The notes under the pieces: model-generated
What the model saw: the letters and a program-made list of their open reading frames with translations, nothing else
Databases searched by the model: none
What the model was told of the DNA's origin: nothing
Shown here: positions 6,840 to 12,632 of the stretch, piece after piece
Position numbering within the stretch: the stretch's first letter is position 1
Layout of the letters: each line of letters starts with the position of its first letter
From: an uncultured Marinilabiliaceae bacterium
GTDB lineage: Bacteria > Bacteroidota > Bacteroidia > Bacteroidales > Marinilabiliaceae
Reading direction: 5' to 3'
Assembly (NCBI GenBank): GCA_905235955.1
Contig: CAJONN010000038.1
Span: 1-12,632, forward strand
DNA length: 12,632 nt
Translations under genes and position numbers: made by a program

Positions 6840-8873
6840 TTATCGTAGTTTTATAACTGTCCTATTCCCAGCGCGTTTCGATATTTGACGTTTTACCTCA
6901 TTATAGAGCATTAGGCGCTTCATTATCTCGGTTTTCGTCTCCAAGGGTGCGTTGTTTTGTTCAGCATCTTTTAGCTCGGCTTTTATCTTGTCTATCTCTG
7001 TGAGCAGTTTTTTTAGGCGCATCTCGTTCATTATGTGTGGCACAAGTTCGTCGAGTTGCTCTTCTTCTGGCACTATGGTGTTGAAGCGTTGGTGATATTT
7101 ACTTAGCTGATATTTCGACTCCATTAGGTCTACAACATACGAGCATATCTGTGGGTCGGTTTGCTTCAAGAAGAAGTTGGGCTTGAGATTGCTTTTGTTG
7201 GGTGCAGTGTTATAGATGTTGAGCAACTTGTTTATTATGTCAGAGTGGCTCACTATGTCGTCGGCAGCCAGCTGTGTTACAATATATTCGCCTACAGTTG
7301 CCTCTTGTGGCGTGCCAGCAAATATGGTTCGGTCAACGTAGTTTACAAATAGGCGCATTAGTTCGCGCTCTTCATATATGTATGGGTTGTTGCGTTTCTC
7401 AATGAGGTCAGCATAGTTTCCAGTTATGGGTGCTGTGGCTGGTGGCTCGGTGCGTTGCTGTTCTGGCGTGAGGTTGTTGCTGTCGGCTGCACGCTGATGT
7501 TGTTCTTGGTCGCGCTGGCGTATGCGCTGTTTCTCTTGGTCGTCGTGTGTTTTTATGGCTTTGTCTACCAACATTTTCTCCAAAACGCCAAAGAGTGTCT
7601 GCTCGTCAATGTCAAGAATGTGGCTACAATCTTTGATGTAGAGTGTACGCAGCACAGTGTCTTGCACTATTGATATGGTGCGAACTATGTCGGTGATAAG
7701 TGTTGAGCGTTTGAGTGGGTCGTTGGCAACCTCAGAGGCAAGCAGTTTGGCTTTGAACTGTATGAAGTCGGTTTGGTTGGCCTCTACATATTGTGTAAAT
7801 TCATCGGCGGTGTGAGTGCGTGCATACGAGTCTGGGTCCTCGCCGTTGGGCAATAGTAGCACTTTTACGTTCATGCCTGCTTCTAGTAGCATGTTGATGC
7901 CACGTTCGGCTGCATGTATGCCAGCTGCATCGCCATCGTAGAGCACTGTCATGTTGTTGGTGAAGCGTTGCACAATGCTTATTTGCCCGGGTGTGAGCGA
8001 TGTGCCACATGAGGCTATGACGTTGGTAATGCCAGCTTGGTGCATGCTGATGACATCGGTGTAGCCTTCGACCAAATAGCAACGTTGCTGGCGCGATATT
8101 TCGGCTTTGGCCTGATAGATGCCATACACTATGTCGCTTTTGTGGTAGAGTTCGTTTTCTTGCGAGTTGATGTATTTGGCTGTTTTGTCGCTCTTTACCA
8201 TCACTCGGCCGCCAAATGCCATTACTCGTCCTGATAAGCTATGAATGGGGAACATTACTCTGCCAAAAAACCTGTCGGCCTGATAACCATTTTCGCCAAA
8301 AATAGATAGCGATGCCTCTTTCAAGAATTCGGCTTTATAGCCTCGTTGCAATGCTAGTTGTGTAAACGAGTCGCGCTTTTCGAGCGAATAACCAAGCTCA
8401 AATTTCTTTATAATATCGTCTCTGAATCCACGTTCTCCTCTGAAGTAAGGCAAGGCTACTGAAACACCTTCAGGCGTATCCCAAAGATTGCTGATGAAGG
8501 TGTTTTTGGCAAATTCACACACTGCTACTAAACTCTCGCGCCTACTCTGAGCTTGCTCCATTTCGGGCGTCATCTGCACATCTTTTACCTCTATGCCTAC
8601 TTTCGAGCCTAAGTAGCGCACAGCCTCAACAAAGGTCATGTGCTCATGCTCCATGATAAACTTTACGGCATTGCCCGATTTGCCACAGCCAAAGCATTTG
8701 TATATGCCTTTGACTGCCGATACGCTAAACGAACCTGTTTTTTCGTTGTGAAACGGACAACAACCAACATAGTTTGCACCTCTGCGGCGTAACGAAACAA
8801 AGTCGCTCACTATATCAACAATGCGCGAATTGGATGTTTCTATTACATTATCAACTACTTTTTGTTCTATCAT
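6840..8873 (-). CDS. dnaG: DNA primase DnaG
   Basis: DnaG makes the RNA primers for replication at the fork, working with the DnaB helicase. The 677 residues show the three expected regions. The N-terminal zinc-binding domain has Cys39, His42, Cys60 and Cys63 (CPFHNEKTGSF, YKCFGCGKSG). The catalytic core contains RFFGRVMFPIHSLSGRVMAFGGR (201-223) and a TOPRIM fold with Glu269 in VEGYTDV and the DGD acidic pair Asp313/Asp315 in LYDGDAAG. A charged, Gln-rich linker at about 443-482 leads to the divergent C-terminal helicase-interaction domain (about 490-677). The ATG at 8873 follows the mtaB stop after 4 bases, so the two are co-transcribed. It is not linked to rpsU or rpoD as in E. coli. No clear terminator is visible downstream. 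Confidence 0.97.
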   Translation of the reverse strand: MIEQKVVDNVIETSNSRIVDIVSDFVSLRRRGANYVGCCPFHNEKTGSFSVSAVKGIYKCFGCGKSGNAVKFIMEHEHMTFVEAVRYLGSKVGIEVKDVQMTPEMEQAQSRRESLVAVCEFAKNTFISNLWDTPEGVSVALPYFRGERGFRDDIIKKFELGYSLEKRDSFTQLALQRGYKAEFLKEASLSIFGENGYQADRFFGRVMFPIHSLSGRVMAFGGRVMVKSDKTAKYINSQENELYHKSDIVYGIYQAKAEISRQQRCYLVEGYTDVISMHQAGITNVIASCGTSLTPGQISIVQRFTNNMTVLYDGDAAGIHAAERGINMLLEAGMNVKVLLLPNGEDPDSYARTHTADEFTQYVEANQTDFIQFKAKLLASEVANDPLKRSTLITDIVRTISIVQDTVLRTLYIKDCSHILDIDEQTLFGVLEKMLVDKAIKTHDDQEKQRIRQRDQEQHQRAADSNNLTPEQQRTEPPATAPITGNYADLIEKRNNPYIYEERELMRLFVNYVDRTIFAGTPQEATVGEYIVTQLAADDIVSHSDIINKLLNIYNTAPNKSNLKPNFFLKQTDPQICSYVVDLMESKYQLSKYHQRFNTIVPEEEQLDELVPHIMNEMRLKKLLTEIDKIKAELKDAEQNNAPLETKTEIMKRLMLYNEVKRQISKRAGNRTVIKLR

Positions 8874-8877
8874 GGCT

Positions 8878-10197
8878 TTAAGCTATTATTGTGCCCGTTA
8901 GTGCCTGTTTGTCGAGTGTAAGCATGTTGAGCCTAACACGTTGTATGGTGTTGGTCAGCAACTGATTGGCTGGTATTTCTACTTTGAGATAATTTTCAGT
9001 AAATCCGCTCATTACGCCCTCTTTTTCGCTCGACTCTACTAATATCTTTGCTTCGGTACCAATATATTTTTTGTAAAAAGCCTCTCGCCTTTGGTCTGAC
9101 AAGGTGTGTAGCACGGCGTTGCGCCTATGTCGCTCTGGCATTGACACTATTGGCTTTATCTTTAATGCCTGTGTGTTAGGTCTTTCGCTGTATGTAAATA
9201 CGTGTAGTTGGCTGAAGTCTATGCTTTGCAAAAATTCATACGACTCGTTGAAGTGTTCTTCGGTTTCGCCATTTACGCCTACTATTACATCGATGCCAAT
9301 AAATGCGTGAGGTATATATTGCCTTATGGTTGCCATTTTTTCGGCAAAAAAGGCTTTGTCGTATCGCCTACGCATAAGTTTTAGCACAGCGTCAGAGCCT
9401 GACTGCAATGGTACGTGAAAATGGGGCATAAATTTAGCCGATTGGCTTACATGTGCTATTATTTCGGTTGTGAGCAAATTTGGCTCGATAGACGAAATGC
9501 GATAACGCTCTACGCCTTCCACTTTTTCAAGCTCTTCGATAAGTTGCATGAATGTTTGCCCATTTTTTTTGCCAAAATCGCCAATGTTTACTCCCGTCAG
9601 GATGATCTCTTTGGCTCCGTGCTGAGCTGCGCAACGCGCTTCGGCTATGGTGTTTTCAATGGTGTCGCTGCGACTTACGCCACGCGCAAAGGGTATGGTG
9701 CAATATGAGCAAAAGTAGTCGCAACCATCTTGTATTTTGAGAAATGAGCGAGTGCGGTCGCCCGATGAAAATGAGGGTTTGAAGCGGTTGTCTTTGAGTA
9801 TTTCGCTTGTAACAATGCTTGTCTGATGTGCTTGCCATGCGCTTTGCAAGTGCTCAATAATGTCGTTTTTCTCGTTAGAGCCAAGCACCAATCCTACGCC
9901 TTCGATAGCTGCCACTTGTTGTGGCTCGAGCTGAGCATAGCAGCCTGTAACAACAACCATAGCATCTTTGTTTTTTCTGATGCAACGTTTTATCATTTGG
10001 CGACATTTGCGGTTGGCCTCTTCGGTTACTGAGCATGTGTTGATGACGTATACGTCGGCTATGTCGTCGAAGCTAACGCGCTCAAAGCCTGCTTCGCTCA
10101 TGCGCCGGCTCATTTCAGATGTTTCGCTGAAGTTGAGTTTGCAACCAAGTGTATGAAAGGCTGCTCGTTTGTGCTGAAATGTGGTGGTATCTATCAT
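8878..10197 (-). CDS. mtaB: tRNA t6A37 methylthiotransferase MtaB
   Basis: MtaB is a radical-SAM enzyme that converts t6A37 to ms2t6A37 in tRNAs reading ANN codons. The 439-residue chain has the usual three parts. The N-terminal UPF0004 domain carries three cluster cysteines: Cys19 in FHTLGCKLNFSET, Cys55 in INTCSVT and Cys86 in VTGCYAQ. The radical-SAM core has the CxxxCxxC motif Cys159-Cys163-Cys166 (QDGCDYFCSYCTIPFARG). A TRAM-like C-terminal segment spans about 375-439. FHTLGCKLN and the context of the third cysteine fit MtaB better than MiaB or RimO. The ATG at 10197 lies 15 bases from the rpmE2 terminator stem and only 7 bases from a TATATTTG box, so the message could be nearly leaderless. 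dnaG follows after 4 bases. Confidence 0.93.
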   Translation of the reverse strand: MIDTTTFQHKRAAFHTLGCKLNFSETSEMSRRMSEAGFERVSFDDIADVYVINTCSVTEEANRKCRQMIKRCIRKNKDAMVVVTGCYAQLEPQQVAAIEGVGLVLGSNEKNDIIEHLQSAWQAHQTSIVTSEILKDNRFKPSFSSGDRTRSFLKIQDGCDYFCSYCTIPFARGVSRSDTIENTIAEARCAAQHGAKEIILTGVNIGDFGKKNGQTFMQLIEELEKVEGVERYRISSIEPNLLTTEIIAHVSQSAKFMPHFHVPLQSGSDAVLKLMRRRYDKAFFAEKMATIRQYIPHAFIGIDVIVGVNGETEEHFNESYEFLQSIDFSQLHVFTYSERPNTQALKIKPIVSMPERHRRNAVLHTLSDQRREAFYKKYIGTEAKILVESSEKEGVMSGFTENYLKVEIPANQLLTNTIQRVRLNMLTLDKQALTGTIIA

Positions 10198-10204
10198 AGG
10201 TTGA

Positions 10205-10212
10205 CAAATATA
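10205..10212 (-). promoter_or_regulatory. Candidate -7 box of the mtaB-dnaG promoter
   Basis: On the minus strand TATATTTG matches TAnnTTTG. It ends 7 bases before the mtaB ATG, and its upstream side abuts the base of the rpmE2 terminator stem. A start about 5-7 bases downstream would put the first nucleotide at or next to the ATG. No good -33 TTG is visible at 19-21 bases. Confidence 0.4.
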
Positions 10213-10255
10213 AAATAAAAAGTGGCTCTTCAGAACGAATAGCCACTTTTTATTT
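10213..10255 (-). terminator. Rho-independent terminator after rpmE2
   Basis: Perfect 15-base arms at 10213-10227 and 10241-10255 enclose a 13-base loop. The GC core is agtggct/agccact. On the minus strand the hairpin is followed by TTTTTATTTTATA, and it lies 50 bases after the rpmE2 stop. A small extra hairpin (tggttc/gaacca, 10284-10300) lies between the stop and the terminator. Confidence 0.85.
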
Positions 10256-10305
10256 CGTCATCGGAATGGAATCAGAAATAAACTGGTTCGTACAGAACCA
10301 TAAAA

Positions 10306-10569
10306 TTACTTCTTGCGATTTTCGAAGTGTTTCTGATAACGATTCATGAACTTGTCTACACGACCAGCTGTGTCAACGAGCTTAACTTTACCAGTGTAGA
10401 AAGGATGCGAACTGCTCGAGATTTCGAGTTTTACCTGTGGGTAAGTTTCACCATTGATTTCAATCGAATCCTTTGTTGTTGCAGCCGAGCGAACGATGAA
10501 TGTTTCGTTGTTCGACATGTCGGTAAATGCTACCAGTCTGTAGTTGTCTGGATGAATACCTTTTTTCAT
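10306..10569 (-). CDS. rpmE2: Large-subunit ribosomal protein bL31, type B (zinc-free)
   Basis: bL31 bridges the large subunit to the small-subunit head. The 87-residue sequence MKKGIHPDNYRLVAFTDMSN opens like known L31 proteins, and SSHPFYTGKVKLVDTAGRVDKF is the family signature region. The protein contains no cysteine at all, so it is the C-minus (type B, RpmE2) form that does not bind zinc. In some bacteria such forms replace the zinc-binding form under zinc limitation, but many Bacteroidota appear to rely on type B alone. It is a single-gene unit with a good promoter, a structured leader of about 90 bases and its own terminator. The ATG at 10569 is preceded by an A-rich stretch and an AT palindrome rather than a Shine-Dalgarno sequence. 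Confidence 0.96.
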   Translation of the reverse strand: MKKGIHPDNYRLVAFTDMSNNETFIVRSAATTKDSIEINGETYPQVKLEISSSSHPFYTGKVKLVDTAGRVDKFMNRYQKHFENRKK

Positions 10570-10576
10570 TTTTTGC

Positions 10577-10660
10577 TATAATTATATAATTATAAATTTG
10601 CTATTCTCGGCTTATGTGTTGCCGGGGTTCGCTTTACAATAGGCAGTCGTCCGCCTATTC
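10577..10660 (-). promoter_or_regulatory. Structured 5' leader of rpmE2
   Basis: The transcribed leader contains a hairpin with 7-base arms, AATAGGC and GCCTATT (10659-10653 and 10644-10638 on the minus strand), and loop GGACGACT. It begins 1-2 bases from the predicted start. An unpaired GC-rich stretch follows, then an 18-base perfect palindrome (tataattatataattata, 10577-10594) just before the ATG. A hairpin at the 5' end of a ribosomal-protein message is a usual place for autogenous control, but whether bL31 binds it is unknown. Confidence 0.45.
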
Positions 10661-10666
10661 GGGGGG

Positions 10667-10696
10667 CAAAGGTACAATTAAAAGTCGAAACCTCAA
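10667..10696 (-). promoter_or_regulatory. Promoter of rpmE2
   Basis: On the minus strand TTG (10696-10694), a 19-base spacer and TACCTTTG (10674-10667) match the Bacteroidota sigma-ABfr promoter plan at both elements. It is the best promoter in the window. Transcription should begin near 10661. The preceding stretch 10697-10746, after the argB stop, shows no convincing terminator. Confidence 0.75.
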
Positions 10697-10746
10697 TCGT
10701 TTTGCTCAAAAGTTTTTTGCGGTTGTGATTTTTTAGCACTCAGACT

Positions 10747-11514
10747 TTACAATATCAGCTTTGTGCCCCCGTTGTTTTTAAGTCCGTCGGTATTGGTTAT
10801 CACTACGCTACTTACGCCTTGTTTTATTGCGCTGAAGCCGTTATCGAGCTTTGGTATCATGCCTGCGTTGATGATGCCTTGCTGCTGATATTCTTTGAAT
10901 GTGTTGTAGGTGAGCTCGGCTATCACTGAGTTGTCGTTGTTGGCATCGAGCAATACGCCGGGTTTCTCAAAGCAGTAGACGAGTTTTACCGTGCAGTCGG
11001 CTGCCAATGCACGTGCCAATTCTGACGCTATAGTGTCGGCATTGGTGTTGAGTAGCTGTCCGTTGCCATCGTGTGTGATGGGCGATACTACTGGTACTGC
11101 ACCTTGGCTGATGAGCGATAGCAATACGTTGGTTTGCACGCCAACTACATCGCCTACAAAGCCATAGTCTATGTCAATTACGGGGCGTTTTACAGAGCGT
11201 ATGATGTTGAGGTCGGCACCAGTAAAGCCAAGTGCGTTGATGCCGCGTTGTTGTAGCTGTGCCACTATGTTTTTGTTTACCAAGCCAGCATATACCATAG
11301 TTACAACTTCAATGGTTTGCTCATCGGTGATGCGTCGACCGTCAACTTTTTTTATCTCTACTCCAAGTCGTCCGAGCAGTTTGTCGGCTGCGCGTCCGCC
11401 ACCATGCACCAATATTTTGGGTCCGCTTATGGCAGCAAAGTCGTTGAGGAGTGTGCTGAGGCTTTGGCTGTCTTCAACAACGGCTCCACCTACTTTTATT
11501 ATTGTTAGTTCCAT
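10747..11514 (-). CDS. argB: Acetylglutamate kinase (possibly acting on N-succinylglutamate)
   Basis: ArgB phosphorylates the gamma-carboxylate of an N-acylglutamate, the second step of arginine synthesis. The 255-residue amino-acid-kinase fold shows Lys7 and the Gly-rich start IIKVGGAVV, the HGGGR loop (37-41), GRRITDEQT with substrate-binding arginine (59-67), the NTNADTIA segment (156-163), and GMIPKL with Lys222. The length and the lack of an extra N-terminal helix resemble the dimeric, arginine-insensitive E. coli enzyme rather than the hexameric arginine-inhibited type. It starts 9 bases after the argF' stop, so the pair is an operon. Because argF' belongs to the succinylornithine type, the natural substrate may be N-succinylglutamate; that is inference from the pathway, not visible in the residues. 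Confidence 0.95.
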   Translation of the reverse strand: MELTIIKVGGAVVEDSQSLSTLLNDFAAISGPKILVHGGGRAADKLLGRLGVEIKKVDGRRITDEQTIEVVTMVYAGLVNKNIVAQLQQRGINALGFTGADLNIIRSVKRPVIDIDYGFVGDVVGVQTNVLLSLISQGAVPVVSPITHDGNGQLLNTNADTIASELARALAADCTVKLVYCFEKPGVLLDANNDNSVIAELTYNTFKEYQQQGIINAGMIPKLDNGFSAIKQGVSSVVITNTDGLKNNGGTKLIL

Positions 11515-11523
11515 CTCTCTCTC

Positions 11524-12489
11524 TTATTGCAAATCTTCGAGCATACGTTTTATCACTACTTGTGCTGATACTACGCGGTTGGCTGCTTCTGGTATGACTA
11601 TGCTATTGGGTCCGTCAATAACTTCATCGGTTACAATCATATTGCGGCGCACGGGCAAGCAGTGCATAAATTTGGCATTGTTGGTGACGTCCATGTGAGC
11701 TTTGTCTACCGTCCACGATGCCCATTTAGGGTCATGGCAATCGCCCAAAATCTGTCCGTAGTGTTCGTACGACGACCAGTTTTTGGCGTAGATAAAATCA
11801 GCACCTTCAAAGGCTTTGAGCTGGTTGCGCTCTGGTGTGAGCCCGTTCATTATGTCAGGTGCAAGGTCGTAGCCTTCAGGAGCGGTGAATACAAACTCTA
11901 CGTCAGCAACTTTCATCCATTCAGCAAATGAATTGGGCACGGCTTGTGGCAGTGCGCGAGGGTGAGGTGCCCATGAGAGAACTACTTTGGGGCGTTTCTT
12001 AGTTTTATACTCATCAATAGTGATAAGATCGGCAAAAGCCTGACACGGATGGCGTGTTGCCGATTCCAAACTGATAACGGGTTTGCCCGAAAATTGTATA
12101 AATTGATTCAATATGCGTTCTTCATAGTCGAATTGGCGATCTTCAAAACGAGCAAATGATCGTACTCCTATAATATCGCAATAGCTACCCATTACAGGTA
12201 TTGCTTCGCGCAGATGTTCGGTTTTGTCGCCGTCCATCACTACACCCATCTCTGTTTCGAGTTTCCAGCTGTCGCCGTTGACGTTGAGCACTATTACATT
12301 CATGCCCAGATTCATTGCAGCTTTTTGTGTGCTGAGTCGAGTACGCAAACTTGAATTGAAAAAGACTATGAGCATTGTTTTATTTTTGCCCAAATGTTGC
12401 CAACCGAATGGATTTTTTTTCACATCTTGAGCCTCTTTTAGAGCTGCATTGAGGTCGCCAATATCGTCTACTGTAAGAAATTTTTGCAT
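11524..12489 (-). CDS. argF': N-succinylornithine carbamoyltransferase (SOTCase)
   Basis: This enzyme transfers the carbamoyl group of carbamoyl phosphate to an N-acylated ornithine. The 321 residues, including the ends, resemble the Bacteroides fragilis SOTCase as I remember it. Visible motifs are the carbamoyl-phosphate loop SSLRTR (46-51), HPCQ (147-150), the long loop PHPRALPQAVPNSFAEW (175-191) and HCLPVRRN (276-283). These separate it from ordinary ornithine or aspartate transcarbamylases. At position 90, where B. fragilis has Pro and the related N-acetylornithine enzyme of Xanthomonas has Glu, this protein has Thr (DGDKTEHL). A neutral residue there fits succinyl rather than acetyl specificity. 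It heads an operon with argB. Confidence 0.92.
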   Translation of the reverse strand: MQKFLTVDDIGDLNAALKEAQDVKKNPFGWQHLGKNKTMLIVFFNSSLRTRLSTQKAAMNLGMNVIVLNVNGDSWKLETEMGVVMDGDKTEHLREAIPVMGSYCDIIGVRSFARFEDRQFDYEERILNQFIQFSGKPVISLESATRHPCQAFADLITIDEYKTKKRPKVVLSWAPHPRALPQAVPNSFAEWMKVADVEFVFTAPEGYDLAPDIMNGLTPERNQLKAFEGADFIYAKNWSSYEHYGQILGDCHDPKWASWTVDKAHMDVTNNAKFMHCLPVRRNMIVTDEVIDGPNSIVIPEAANRVVSAQVVIKRMLEDLQ

Positions 12490-12527
12490 ATTTATTATTT
12501 TTTCTTGTTATTCTGAAGTAAATTATG

Positions 12528-12535
12528 CAAATATA
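12528..12535 (-). promoter_or_regulatory. Candidate -7 box of the argF'-argB promoter
   Basis: TATATTTG on the minus strand matches TAnnTTTG and would give a leader of about 33 bases, but no TTG lies at the correct -33 distance. Upstream, the hexamer ataact recurs at 12535-12540, 12579-12584 and 12605-12610, and the last copy forms an inverted pair with agttat at 12617-12622. These could be operator half-sites or simply AT-rich sequence. Confidence 0.4.
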
Positions 12536-12632
12536 TAACTTAATTATCACAGTCGGTTTCAGTAGCAAAAAATCATTTATAACTACAAAACTATTTTTTC
12601 TGCAATAACTATAAAAAGTTATACGTTCTAAA

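Noticed and set aside
6343..6840. Possible replication origin, because plus-strand skew changes from C-rich to G-rich here
   Set aside because: The change follows gene orientation and coding-strand composition. There is no dnaA gene, no cluster of DnaA boxes and no AT-rich unwinding region; dnaG alone is not an origin marker.
8878..10197. Assignment as MiaB or RimO
   Set aside because: All three share the UPF0004, radical-SAM and TRAM plan, but FHTLGCKLNFSET and the spacing before the first cysteine fit MtaB best.
11524..12489. Assignment as ordinary ornithine carbamoyltransferase (argF/argI) or aspartate carbamoyltransferase
   Set aside because: The PHPRALPQAVPNSFAEW loop, HCLPVRRN and the lack of ordinary OTCase motifs fit the acyl-ornithine type instead.

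Overview
The window looks like an ordinary chromosomal segment of a Bacteroidales (phylum Bacteroidota) bacterium. Supporting signs are: an argF' gene of the N-succinylornithine transcarbamylase type; a DUF3108 secreted protein; a phosphoserine phosphatase with fused ACT domains; a zinc-free bL31; a short (484-residue) CstA; a tRNA gene without encoded CCA; AT-rich gene leaders without clear Shine-Dalgarno sequences; and several upstream boxes matching the Bacteroidota -7 element TAnnTTTG. I see no phage, insertion sequence, CRISPR array, toxin-antitoxin or defence genes.

Layout, left to right. Positions 1-270 are non-coding and repeat-rich. A DUF3108 exported protein lies on the minus strand (271-1068). 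A 373-base divergent spacer holds a decayed repeat copy and the probable carA promoter. The plus strand then carries carA (small subunit of carbamoyl-phosphate synthase) with its own terminator, followed by cstA (carbon starvation / peptide or pyruvate transporter), an extended SDR oxidoreductase, and serB. SDR and serB overlap by 4 bases; cstA and SDR are 9 bases apart, so cstA-SDR-serB is probably one transcript. After a second large repeat copy (6371-6569) everything is on the minus strand: a CAU-anticodon tRNA with a strong terminator, the pair mtaB-dnaG (4-base gap), rpmE2 (bL31 type B) with its own promoter, leader and terminator, and the pair argF'-argB (9-base gap) at the right edge.

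How the genes fit together. carA makes carbamoyl phosphate (with a carB that is not in the window), and argF' consumes carbamoyl phosphate in arginine synthesis next to argB, so the two ends of the window touch the same metabolite. In the succinylated version of the pathway, ArgB would have to phosphorylate an N-succinyl- rather than an N-acetyl-glutamate; that is inference. serB finishes serine synthesis. mtaB, the tRNA and rpmE2 belong to translation, and dnaG to replication.

The most unusual content is not in the genes but between them. A family of nested palindromic repeats, with a terminal motif acttgcgaaa / tttcgcaagt and a GC-rich core hairpin, appears in three intergenic regions. Smaller points are a rpmE2 leader hairpin, a mtaB promoter that sits against the rpmE2 terminator and predicts a nearly leaderless mRNA, an extra base in the tRNA D-arm, and Thr instead of Pro at the specificity position of the transcarbamylase. 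I found no evidence of a novel multi-gene system here.
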